The notes beneath the pieces were generated by a model. It was not told the origin of the DNA, ran no database searches, and was given only the letters and a program-made list of their open reading frames with translations. DNA of 64,000 nt, from assembly GCF_026738875.1 (NCBI RefSeq), contig NZ_JAPQFJ010000001.1, positions 248,001 to 312,000 of the forward strand, read 5' to 3'. Of the stretch, positions 1 through 8,042 are shown piece after piece. How positions within the stretch are numbered: the first letter of the stretch is position 1; each line of letters opens with the position of its first letter. This stretch comes from Clostridium brassicae (GTDB lineage Bacteria; Bacillota; Clostridia; Clostridiales; Clostridiaceae). A program made the translations under genes and the position numbers.

Positions 1-2
1 CT

Positions 3-158
3 CGCGAACAATTGATAATGAAAATTTTTAATGAGGAATATTACGGAAATGACAGAATAATAGATGCACATGTGAAAAACCTGAGAAAAAAATTGCCTGA
101 AAAATACATAAAAACAGTAACTGGTGTAGGTTATAAGTTTGATCAGGAGGGTAATTGA
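3..158 (+). CDS. OmpR-family response regulator, C-terminal end (partial)
   Basis: Only the last 51 codons lie in the window; the 5' end is outside. The residues form the wing and recognition helix of an OmpR/PhoB winged-helix domain, with the typical run DAHVKNLRKKL followed by TVTGVGYKF. The stop codon overlaps the ATG of the histidine kinase that follows (TGATG), so the two are translationally coupled and form a two-component system. It probably controls the ABC transporter downstream, an inference from position. The receiver domain cannot be assessed. Confidence 0.85.
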   Translation, partial: REQLIMKIFNEEYYGNDRIIDAHVKNLRKKLPEKYIKTVTGVGYKFDQEGN

Positions 159-1744
159 TGAATTTATCAAAGAAGACCTTCGTGTATAGTGCAATTATAT
201 CGGGGGCAATGGTAACCTTAATGATAGCATATTTTGTATTTATGTTTCCTTCATTATATGTGGATTATATGAGAAAGAGTAATTTAAAAGAAATAAAATC
301 CATACAAGAAAACTACATAAATGACGGGAATTATAGAAATATATCCTCAAGCAATCCTACAGCTACAGCAACTATTAAAATACCAGTCAAGGGTAATGAG
401 ATTTTTATCTCTAATAAATTTACTTCTATAAAAATCACCATTAATGATAATGAGATATTAAAGTATATTGAAAAAGTAAGGTACTATTCTACTCACAAGG
501 AAGAAATGGGAAATATAGATAAAGAGGAATTTAATTTTACTAGTAATATAGGAAATATTTTTAAAAATAAATTGTTTAAGGATAATTTACCATTAACCTT
601 TGAGTTTTTAACAAATGATTATAAGAATATTTATAAAGAAACATCATCAAAGATTCATGTGGTACAAGAGAATACGGTTATTTATGAAACTAATGTATCT
701 GATGGAAGTAACCAGTATGCCAACTATATCGCCATAAGTACCCATAATAATGATATCATTGTATCCATGTTTTCGGTAATAGTTCCTAATATAGGAGAAA
801 TAAGACCAATAATATTTCAAAGCCTACCAATGATTATTGCTACAGCTCTTTTATTAATATTGATATCAACTATATTATTTTCAAGAAAAATAGTGCTTCC
901 AATAGAAAAACTAGTAAATCATGCAGTGTTTATGAAAGACAATACCAATAGAGAAGTTGAACTGATGAAAATGGAAGGAAAGGATGAAATTGCAGTTTTA
1001 GGTGAGACTCTTAATGACTTATATCTAAAATTAAATGAAAATTTTAAGGAGCTTGAAAAAAAGAATAACTATCTTTCTGAGCAAAATAAAAGACAAGAGG
1101 TATTTCTTAGGGCTTCCTCTCACCAGCTAAAAACCCCAGTTGCAGCAGCTTTATTACTGGTAGAGGGTATGATAAATGAAATAGGAAAATACAAAGATAC
1201 AAAGGAGTATTTACCGAAGGTAAAGATTCAATTGCAATCAATGAGAAAAATAATAGATGATATTTTAAATCTTAACAATAGTATGGAAGCCATCAAGAAG
1301 GAAAATATAAATATTGGTGAAATAATTGATGAAAGCCTCTTGTATCATGAGGTGCAAGTAAAATTAAAGGAGTTTACTATAGAAAAGGATCTTAACTTTT
1401 TAAATATAAATACAGATAGGAAGCTTATTTTTAAAATAATAGATAATCTAATAAATAATGCTATAAATTATACTCCTAAAGAGGGGCATATAAAAATAAC
1501 TTTAACGGAGAAAGCATTAACTATTATTAATTATGGGGCATTTATAGATGAAGAATTATTACCACACATATTTGATCCCTTTGTTTCAAGTAATAGTGAA
1601 AATAGGGGGCATGGCTTGGGGCTTTATATTGTAGCCTATTATGCAAACTTATTAAACTATGAGATAGAGGTTAGAAATATTAAGGATGGGGTAGAAGCTA
1701 TTATGTTTTTTACAAATACTAAGGATTTTAAGAGGATTAAATAA
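158..1744 (+). CDS. Membrane sensor histidine kinase
   Basis: Sensor kinase of 528 residues. One membrane helix lies near residues 10-30, followed by an extracytoplasmic domain of about 195 residues and a second helix near 225-245. A HAMP-like linker, a HisKA domain with the phosphoacceptor in SSHQLKTP (His about residue 322) and a HATPase_c domain (N box DNLINNAINY, G box GHGLGLYIV) follow. ATG at 158 is preferred over the adjacent TTG because it overlaps the regulator stop and follows an AGGAGG site. The extracytoplasmic domain is not recognised. Position next to an ABC exporter pair suggests sensing of a membrane-active compound, which is inference. Confidence 0.9.
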   Translation: MNLSKKTFVYSAIISGAMVTLMIAYFVFMFPSLYVDYMRKSNLKEIKSIQENYINDGNYRNISSSNPTATATIKIPVKGNEIFISNKFTSIKITINDNEILKYIEKVRYYSTHKEEMGNIDKEEFNFTSNIGNIFKNKLFKDNLPLTFEFLTNDYKNIYKETSSKIHVVQENTVIYETNVSDGSNQYANYIAISTHNNDIIVSMFSVIVPNIGEIRPIIFQSLPMIIATALLLILISTILFSRKIVLPIEKLVNHAVFMKDNTNREVELMKMEGKDEIAVLGETLNDLYLKLNENFKELEKKNNYLSEQNKRQEVFLRASSHQLKTPVAAALLLVEGMINEIGKYKDTKEYLPKVKIQLQSMRKIIDDILNLNNSMEAIKKENINIGEIIDESLLYHEVQVKLKEFTIEKDLNFLNINTDRKLIFKIIDNLINNAINYTPKEGHIKITLTEKALTIINYGAFIDEELLPHIFDPFVSSNSENRGHGLGLYIVAYYANLLNYEIEVRNIKDGVEAIMFFTNTKDFKRIK

Positions 1745-1867
1745 GAAGAAGTATTGTTTACATTAGCTTATGTAATTATCACAAGATTTGCATACAATCT
1801 TCACATGAAATCCATATAGATTTGGTACAGTTTAACTATGATGAATGGTTAAATAAGGAGAAGATTT

Positions 1868-2767
1868 ATGGTAACTATAAAAAATTTAGAAGTGAAATAT
1901 GGCGAAAAAATTGCATTATCAATAAAGTCACCAATAACCTTTGAAGCTGGTGATAGGATAGGGATAATAGGATCAAATGGAGCAGGAAAGTCTACACTAG
2001 TTAAATCAATATTAGGACTTACAAATTATAATGGAAATATTCATACAAATTTAAAACCAGAGGAAATGGCAGCACATATGCAGGAAAATAATTATGTGGA
2101 TACCATGGCGGTTAAGTATATAATTGAAGCTCTTTTGAATACAAAGATAAAGAAAAATAAGGTACTACAAGAACTAATTAGTTTTTTTTATTTTGAGGAG
2201 TGCCTTAACAAAAAAATTAGTGCATTATCAGGGGGACAGAAGCAACGTTTAACAATAATATTAGTTTTAATTCAAGATGCCTCTTTGGTATTCTTTGATG
2301 AAGTTACTTCAGGGCTAGATTTTGAAACTCGTCAGCAATTAATGAATAAAATAACAGAGTGGTACGAGAATAAAAAAGTTACTATTTGTATAGTATCTCA
2401 TTATTATGAAGAACTAGAGAAATTAGCTAATAAGATATTGATTTTAGATAATGGGGAAGTAGTTGACTTTGGCAGTAAGGAGCAGTTGTTCCAAAAATAC
2501 TGTGGAAAATCAACTATAACCATTGAAAATACTAAAAGAAACGAAGAAGTGACTAAGAACTTCTCTAAAATAATAGCACCTGAACATTTAATAGCTATCT
2601 CTTGCTTAAGTGAGAGTCAGGAATTAGAAATAATAAAGGTATTAATAGGTGAGAATATAAACTTTAAAAGAAGCAATAATGATATTGAAATTATGTATAT
2701 TAATGCTAAAGCAAGGTTCAATGGTGAATTAGGGGGAGAAAATTGTGATGAATACGAAGCTATTTAA
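1868..2767 (+). CDS. ABC transporter ATP-binding protein
   Basis: Cytoplasmic ATPase of 299 residues for the membrane partner encoded next. It shows Walker A (GSNGAGKST), the signature LSGGQKQRL, Walker B ending in FFDEVTSGLD and the switch His in IVSHYYEE. The last ~80 residues form the extra C-terminal domain common in drug and bacteriocin exporters. An AAGGAG-type site precedes the ATG. The gene overlaps the permease start by about 20 bases, so the pair is one operon. The upstream gap holds a short dyad (1808-1823, AAATC/GATTT arms) that could be a regulator site. Confidence 0.9.
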   Translation: MVTIKNLEVKYGEKIALSIKSPITFEAGDRIGIIGSNGAGKSTLVKSILGLTNYNGNIHTNLKPEEMAAHMQENNYVDTMAVKYIIEALLNTKIKKNKVLQELISFFYFEECLNKKISALSGGQKQRLTIILVLIQDASLVFFDEVTSGLDFETRQQLMNKITEWYENKKVTICIVSHYYEELEKLANKILILDNGEVVDFGSKEQLFQKYCGKSTITIENTKRNEEVTKNFSKIIAPEHLIAISCLSESQELEIIKVLIGENINFKRSNNDIEIMYINAKARFNGELGGENCDEYEAI

Positions 2768-3518
2768 TTTGGGGTTAATAAAATATGAATTTAGAAATTT
2801 AATGGGGAATATATTTACAATAATTTTTGGGGTGTTTTTTCCAATTGGTATGACAATATTTTTTGGAACAGCAATGGCAGGTAAAGTGCCAGAGTATATG
2901 AAAGATATTTTTATAACAAATATATTTATTACTTCTAGCTTAATTATTCCATTAGCATCTATTCTTATAGGGTATTCAGCTGTATTTTCACAGGAGCTAG
3001 AAAAAAATATACCCTTGCGCTTTCGGTTATTTGGATATAGTGAGAAAATTGTATTGACTTCTAAAATATGTGCTAATTTAATTTTTATAACCTTATCATT
3101 GATTATGTATGCAGTAGTAGTTTGCTCTGTGTTAAAAGTGCAGGTGCCAACTTTAAGTTCAGTACTTATTTTAATAGGTTCCTTATATTTGTTATCTACA
3201 TTTTTATTTATATTAGCTCATGGAATAGCATTATTTTTCAAAAAATTTGCGCCAACCTATGCAATAACTATGATATTATATTTTGCAATAATGATTTTAA
3301 GTGGAATGTTTGGTGTGCAAGCAAAGGATTTCCCAAATTCAATAAAGGCTGTGTCATATGCTTTTCCGACAACTTATATCAGTGGAGAATTTATAGATTT
3401 TTGGCAAGGTGGTAGCTATAATTTTGTGCCATATATTCAGTCTCTTATATTCTTTGCAGCAGTTTCATGTATTATATTATTTATGTCAATACACCATAAT
3501 AGTAGAAGAATAAAGTAA
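2748..3518 (+). CDS. ABC-2 type transporter permease
   Basis: Integral membrane protein of about 256 residues with six hydrophobic segments, in the layout of ABC-2 exporter permeases (a polar amphipathic N terminus, then paired helices). It is the membrane half of the exporter whose ATPase overlaps it upstream. ATG 2748 is chosen over GTG 2745 because GGGGGAG sits at the usual distance. The substrate is unknown; linkage to a two-component system suggests antimicrobial peptide or antibiotic efflux, by analogy with similar clostridial and bacillar clusters. Confidence 0.85.
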   Translation: MNTKLFNLGLIKYEFRNLMGNIFTIIFGVFFPIGMTIFFGTAMAGKVPEYMKDIFITNIFITSSLIIPLASILIGYSAVFSQELEKNIPLRFRLFGYSEKIVLTSKICANLIFITLSLIMYAVVVCSVLKVQVPTLSSVLILIGSLYLLSTFLFILAHGIALFFKKFAPTYAITMILYFAIMILSGMFGVQAKDFPNSIKAVSYAFPTTYISGEFIDFWQGGSYNFVPYIQSLIFFAAVSCIILFMSIHHNSRRIK

Positions 3519-3532
3519 ATACAGCTAATTAA

Positions 3533-3817
3533 TTTACTCCTGATTTCAGCCCATTCTTGAAAGAGTGGGTTTGGGGTATAGTATTAAAAACTATTCCTGT
3601 TTTTATTTACTCTTAATATGTATATTTTTCAACTGTGATGGATTTATTTATAGAACTTGGAAAAGGAAAAGGAGCAGAAATAATTTCAATTGCAGGGTAG
3701 ATTGGATTTTTTATTCTACTAGTGCTAATTCTAACTGGTATGATGGGTGTACAAATGAGTATGGTTAGAACTTCTAATAGCGGATTTTGTGCTATACTAA
3801 AAAAGAAGATTTTCTAA
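3533..3817 (+). pseudogene. Decayed membrane-protein gene with two in-frame stops
   Basis: One reading frame gives a plausible protein interrupted by TAA at 3614 and TAG at 3698. It has a Trp-rich start (FLKEWVWGIVLKTIPVF), a middle with LIELGKGKG-like composition and a hydrophobic run (GFFILLVLILTGMMGV), and ends at a normal stop. No start codon or ribosome site is evident, so the 5' end is lost as well. The open frame offset from it at 3565 has poor composition and is rejected. The family is not recognised. A relic of a third exporter component is possible from position. Confidence 0.5.
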
Positions 3818-3872
3818 AAAACTTGTAGGAGTAAGTGAGAGTTAATTGTTAAAATTGAATTGATAAGGGAAT

Positions 3873-3916
3873 AAATGAAAAAGCATAGTTTCAATCCAAA
3901 ACTATACTTTTTCATT
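3873..3916. terminator. Bidirectional terminator
   Basis: Inverted repeat with 19-base arms (AAATGAAAAAG... and ...CTTTTTCATTT) and one mismatch around a 6-base loop. The arms carry A and T runs, so it can act on both strands. It overlaps the last codons of the convergent NUDIX gene. Confidence 0.7.
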
Positions 3917-4300
3917 TGCTAAACGTTCTACTGTAGGTACATCTGCTGGTGCCCAATGTAATGATTTAAGATTTTCTCTTTTAAGCCATATAAGTTTAGA
4001 GTGCTCATTAGCAGTAGGAGTACCTTCTTTAATTTTACATTTTATTGTTGTTAGGTTTACAATAAATTTTTCATAATCATGAGTGTTATCATAAAATATT
4101 TCTTTATCTTCAACGGAACATTTTAATTCTTCTTGAATTTCTCTTACTATAGCCTGTCCCAAACTTTCCTTCTTTTCAACTTTTCCACCAGGAAATTCCC
4201 ACATGTTAGGAAGTGTCATTTTAGGGGAACGAAGAGCACACAATATTTCATTATTATCATTTTCAATTATTGCACCAACGACTTTTAATAATTTTTTCAT
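3902..4300 (-). CDS. NUDIX hydrolase, MutT/8-oxo-dGTP type
   Basis: About 132 residues, the usual size of MutT-like (deoxy)nucleoside triphosphate pyrophosphohydrolases. The NUDIX box is intact: GGKVEKKESLGQAIVREIQEEL fits G-x5-E-x7-REUxEE. The N terminus MKKLLKVVGAIIE is typical of the family. ATG 4300 is preferred over the upstream GTG because GAGGTG overlaps that GTG and is spaced correctly for the ATG. Likely role is removal of oxidised or methylated nucleotides; the exact substrate cannot be read from sequence. Confidence 0.85.
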   Translation of the reverse strand: MKKLLKVVGAIIENDNNEILCALRSPKMTLPNMWEFPGGKVEKKESLGQAIVREIQEELKCSVEDKEIFYDNTHDYEKFIVNLTTIKCKIKEGTPTANEHSKLIWLKRENLKSLHWAPADVPTVERLANEKV

Positions 4301-4507
4301 CTTAAACACCTCTATGTTAGGTTAACATATTAGTAAGAAAATATCAATTTAATGGACATATATGTTATAAATAGAAAGATTAGGTTCTTATAAGTTTAAA
4401 TTATTTAGTAATGAGATAAAATAATACACATATCAGTTTAAAAAGGCATTGTACGTCAAGAAAAGTTGTTGATATTTTGTTATTCTGATTACAGGAGGTG
4501 TTAATTT

Positions 4508-5392
4508 ATGGAGTCATGGGAATCTATTCAAAAGACTTTAGATTATATTGAAGAAAATTTATCTAAAAAAATGGAGATTAATAATTTGGCAACGGTAGCA
4601 AGTTTATCTCCTTTTTATTATCAAAGACTGTTCAGTCGTTTGGTTGGAAAACCTGTTAAGGAGTATATAAAACTTCGTCGACTTGCTAATGCTGCAGATC
4701 TTTTAGTAAATGATAATAGACGGATTATTGATATTGGAATGACTGTTGGATTTGAAAATCATGAGACTTTTACTCGTTCTTTTAAAGAAGCCTACAGTTT
4801 AACACCAGAAACTTTTCGCAAGCAACCAAGACCAGTAACACATTTTTCAAAACCTGATTTATCTATGAAATATCAATTGGTAGACGAAGACGTACCATTG
4901 GTGGCTGATGGTATTATTTTAGAAGTAAGTCGGAAAAATTTGAGTGATTCTCGTTTTTTCGCAGGTATATCAACAGATGCCCCTTTCCCTAATAATCCGG
5001 GAGTAGATTATTTAGCTGAGCTTTGGCACAATTTTCATAGCAAAAAAAATACCATTGATAATTTAAAACAGGGTGGTAATGAAATAGGGGTTGGTGCTCC
5101 TAGTGAAAAAGAGGGGCATATTAAGTATTTTGTAGGAGCAGAAGTAACTGATACCAATCATCAAAATGAATTTATCAATTGGGTAATACCAGTTGGAAAT
5201 TACGTAGTTTGTTCATTTGAAGCGGAAAACTTTCATCTTCTTACAACTAATGCATTAGATAAGGCAGTACAGTACATGTATAGTACCTGGATTCCAAGAA
5301 AAAAAATCACTACAGAACCATTTATGGCTGAACTATATTTCGATACTAATGAAGAGGCTGTTTATATGGAAATCTGGATGAAAATATCTTAA
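4508..5392 (+). CDS. AraC-family regulator with GyrI-like effector domain
   Basis: Transcription factor of 294 residues. Residues ~8-105 hold two helix-turn-helix motifs of the AraC/XylS type (HYxQRLF-like first helix pair, then IGMTVGFENHETFTRSFK). Residues ~130-290 resemble the AraC effector-binding/GyrI-like domain, which binds small hydrophobic ligands. The ATG follows a strong GGAGGTG. It is monocistronic, with its own terminator downstream. Its target is unknown; no transporter or enzyme gene is adjacent in the same direction. Confidence 0.85.
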   Translation: MESWESIQKTLDYIEENLSKKMEINNLATVASLSPFYYQRLFSRLVGKPVKEYIKLRRLANAADLLVNDNRRIIDIGMTVGFENHETFTRSFKEAYSLTPETFRKQPRPVTHFSKPDLSMKYQLVDEDVPLVADGIILEVSRKNLSDSRFFAGISTDAPFPNNPGVDYLAELWHNFHSKKNTIDNLKQGGNEIGVGAPSEKEGHIKYFVGAEVTDTNHQNEFINWVIPVGNYVVCSFEAENFHLLTTNALDKAVQYMYSTWIPRKKITTEPFMAELYFDTNEEAVYMEIWMKIS

Positions 5393-5404
5393 ATTTAATA
5401 TTAT

Positions 5405-5434
5405 AAATACACCTTTCTTTTGAGAGGTGTATTT
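5405..5434 (+). terminator. Rho-independent terminator after the AraC-type gene
   Basis: Perfect 10-bp stem AAATACACCT/AGGTGTATTT with a 10-base loop followed by TTG and T-rich sequence, starting 12 bases after the stop codon. Confidence 0.8.
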
Positions 5435-5613
5435 TGTTTATTAATCATATATTATATTTAATACTGTATATAAATACATACGAAGCATGGTTATTGTACG
5501 GGTTTTTTATTTGTAATACATGTTAAAATATATAAAATTATATGTTGAAATATATAAACACCTAGTGTATAATGTGTAATACAAACATTTAATAAAAAAT
5601 ACAAAAAAATGTT

Positions 5614-5683
5614 CGCTTATATAAATTTAGCAATATGGGCTAAAAGTTTCTACCAACTACCGTAAATAGTTTGGCTATAAGTG
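5614..5683 (+). promoter_or_regulatory. Purine riboswitch aptamer, guanine type
   Basis: All conserved parts of the purine aptamer are present: P1 (CGCTTATA/TATAAGTG), P2 with the ATATGGG-type loop, J2/3 GTTTCTACC, P3 (AACTA/TAGTT) with loop CCGTAAA, and J3/1 GGCTAT. The ligand-discriminating base is C (GGC before TAT), as in guanine/hypoxanthine aptamers, not the U of adenine aptamers. The 3' strand of P1 (5677-5685) can pair with the 5' arm of the downstream terminator (5713-5722) with one bulge. Ligand binding should therefore free the terminator and switch expression off. Confidence 0.92.
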
Positions 5684-5712
5684 TTTTATTGTCATGCATG
5701 TATGATGTATTT

Positions 5713-5750
5713 AACACCTTATGCCATTAATTTGGACAAGGTGTTTTTTT
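5713..5750 (+). terminator. Riboswitch expression-platform terminator
   Basis: Stem AACACCTT/AAGGTGTT followed by seven T, 30 bases after the aptamer. Its 5' arm is complementary to the P1 3' strand of the purine aptamer, giving a standard terminator/antiterminator switch for the nucleosidase gene downstream. Confidence 0.88.
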
Positions 5751-5953
5751 GTTAGACGGACAACATTGAATAGCTTTAAGAAACTTACTTTTGTATATTC
5801 AAATGAGTAATGCATTTATAGAAATTAAAATTTTGATTTATTATTTAAGATTTAATCTAAAAACATTACTTATGGTACAAGAATACTCTTTATATAAACA
5901 TAAAAGAGGATTTATAAATAAATTATTTTTTACATAAGAAAGGATAATGAGAG

Positions 5954-6793
5954 ATGAACATGAGAAAAAGGTTTTTAGCAGTAATTTTAGGAATTATAAT
6001 GACATTTGCATTTATAGGATGCAGTAATTCTAAAACTAAAGAGGCAGTTAGGCCAATTGTAATTCAAGGGGCAATGGATGTAGAAACACAAAGTTTAGTA
6101 AAACAGCTGCAAAATGCTGAGAAAGTTACATATGGTGGCTGGACTTTTTGGAAAGGAACAATAGATAAATTTCCTGTAGTTATTGCTAAAACAGAAATAG
6201 GTATGACAAATGCTGCAGCATCAACATTGTTAGCTATTGAAAAATTTAATCCTAGGGCAATAATAAATCAAGGAACTGCTGGAGGACATGATCCTCAATT
6301 ACATCGTTGTGATATTGTTATAGGAAAAAAATCTGTTAATTTTGGAGCTTTTAGATCTGAGCATGGTGACTACAATAAAGGAATTCACTCTGAAAATTGG
6401 ATTCCTATGAATATTGAGGTTAATGTAAATGGAGAAATAAAGGAATTTAAAGATTTTGAAGGAGATGCTCAGCTTATTAAATCTGCTAAAAGTGTAGCAA
6501 ATTTATATAAAAAGGGTAAAGTGGTAGAAGGAGTTATTGGATCTGCTGACCAGTGGAACCGTGAGTTAGATAGAATCAAATGGCTTAATAAAAAGTATGG
6601 AACATCAGTAGAAGAGATGGAAACAGCTTCAGCAGCGCAAGTGGCCAAATCATATAATGTTCCTTTCCTAGGAATTAGAATATTATCTAATAGTGAAGTG
6701 AATAATGAAGAGTATGATAGAAATTCAGGAGAGTATTGTCAAAACTATGTTCTTGAAGTAACAAAAACATTAATTAAGGAATATTCAAAGTAA
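5954..6793 (+). CDS. Lipoprotein nucleosidase / purine phosphorylase-like
   Basis: A 279-residue protein with a lipoprotein signal (hydrophobic run, lipobox FIGC, Cys ~22) and a PNP/UDP fold related to 5'-methylthioadenosine/S-adenosylhomocysteine nucleosidases. Family features seen are AIINQGTAGGHD, the FGAFRSEHGDY stretch and the substrate Glu in EEMETASAAQVA. It should cleave nucleosides outside the membrane to release a base. Control by a guanine-type riboswitch supports purine scavenging. Which nucleoside it prefers cannot be read. The ATG at 5954 is one of two close starts (the other is 5960). Confidence 0.82.
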   Translation: MNMRKRFLAVILGIIMTFAFIGCSNSKTKEAVRPIVIQGAMDVETQSLVKQLQNAEKVTYGGWTFWKGTIDKFPVVIAKTEIGMTNAAASTLLAIEKFNPRAIINQGTAGGHDPQLHRCDIVIGKKSVNFGAFRSEHGDYNKGIHSENWIPMNIEVNVNGEIKEFKDFEGDAQLIKSAKSVANLYKKGKVVEGVIGSADQWNRELDRIKWLNKKYGTSVEEMETASAAQVAKSYNVPFLGIRILSNSEVNNEEYDRNSGEYCQNYVLEVTKTLIKEYSK

Positions 6794-6960
6794 AACTTTT
6801 TAATATTTTATTACTAATTATATTTATATATAGATGAGGAAAGTTAATGTTTTTAAAGAGAATACTTTCTTGTTTTAATTATCAGTGAGTCGGATATGTC
6901 TTTTACTAAGGGCCTAGACTATTGGATAAAAGTGTAAAGGACTCAGAGGGGCAAGAGTTA

Positions 6961-7012
6961 TAAAACTTCTTAAGGACTTAGAAATTTAAATCCTTAAGAA
7001 GTTTTATTTTTG
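6961..7012. terminator. Terminator between convergent genes
   Basis: Long stem TAAAACTTCTTAAGGA/TCCTTAAGAAGTTTTA with T tail. It separates the nucleosidase from the minus-strand radical SAM gene. The rest of the gap (6794-6960) contains another hairpin (6899-6907 with 6935-6943) whose role is unclear. Confidence 0.8.
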
Positions 7013-7128
7013 CAAAAAAACAAGTGTTTATATGAAATATCTTTTTAGATTAATAATACTAATGAAAGTGAAATTAATCTATAGATGTATTGAATATGGA
7101 GGTGTTGTGTCAAAATAATGACCTAAAA

Positions 7129-8031
7129 TTACACATACTTTAAATAAGTTTTTAACATCTGCAATATAGCTTTTATATTACCGTCAAACAACATAGAAAA
7201 CTCCACAGCAAAAAGATATCCACATTCTTTACATAAACCTTCTATTTCGACACATCTTCCACATACATATTTTTTATTATTTTCTGAAACTATGCATTGA
7301 TAACAAGGTCTTTGCCAAGTGTTTTTTAGATATTTATCTAAAGCACATTGCAAGTTAAAAATAGGAAAGCCTTTTTTAATCATATTTTTTATGGTATATA
7401 TTGTTTCTTCTTTTTCAGAATGACTTAAGGAGAGGTCTTCTGTACCTTTGTAAGGAGTGTGAAAATTAAAAGAGATAGAATTTATATTAGGATTTTCCTT
7501 TGCCAATGTGCAAACTTCAGTAACAGTTTTGTAATTAAGCTTGTTTATAGCCATGTATATGCAAATATTAGAATTATCAGCTTTAGAAATATTATTTATT
7601 ATAGTATCAAAAGTATCTCCTCTTATAGTGTTATGAGCTTGTCTATTACCGTCAATGCTTAAAAATATAACATCTGCTTCAGGGATATCTAAATCAATAG
7701 TTCCATTGGTTACAATATTTACTATATAAAATCCAATTTCCTTAGCTTTTTTAATTAGATCTCTTATAGTTTTATCATTGTGCTCCCAAAGTAAGGTTTC
7801 TCCACCACAAAAAAATAAAATTCGGATACCATCATTATAAAAATCCTGCATTTCTTCTACTATATCTTCATAAGGATTCATAATTTGGTTTATATTATTT
7901 ACTGCACAATGTTTACAATGAAGATTACAGTAATCTGTTAAAATTATAGTCCCTAATATAGGCTTCTTCTTTTTAAATATAATTGTTTTTATTCCAAATA
8001 AAGCAAGCTTTAAAAACTCTAATTTTTTCAT
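7129..8031 (-). CDS. Radical SAM protein with C-terminal Cys-rich region
   Basis: About 300 residues. The radical SAM cluster motif is CNLHCKHC (CX3CX2C) near residue 35, and FFCGGETLL is the glycine-rich SAM-binding region. The C-terminal part carries further cysteines (VCGRCVEIEGLCKECGY) that probably hold an auxiliary iron-sulfur cluster, SPASM-like. ATG 8031 is chosen because AAGGAGAA precedes it, although the frame stays open upstream. It lies 11 bases after a HemN-like radical SAM gene in a three-gene operon. The substrate is unknown. Confidence 0.8.
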   Translation of the reverse strand: MKKLEFLKLALFGIKTIIFKKKKPILGTIILTDYCNLHCKHCAVNNINQIMNPYEDIVEEMQDFYNDGIRILFFCGGETLLWEHNDKTIRDLIKKAKEIGFYIVNIVTNGTIDLDIPEADVIFLSIDGNRQAHNTIRGDTFDTIINNISKADNSNICIYMAINKLNYKTVTEVCTLAKENPNINSISFNFHTPYKGTEDLSLSHSEKEETIYTIKNMIKKGFPIFNLQCALDKYLKNTWQRPCYQCIVSENNKKYVCGRCVEIEGLCKECGYLFAVEFSMLFDGNIKAILQMLKTYLKYV

Positions 8032-8042
8032 ATATATTCTCC

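Noticed and set aside
3565-3768. 67-codon plus-strand open frame after the ABC permease
   Set aside because: Another frame over the same bases gives a much more protein-like (though interrupted) sequence, so this frame is a by-product of the decayed gene.
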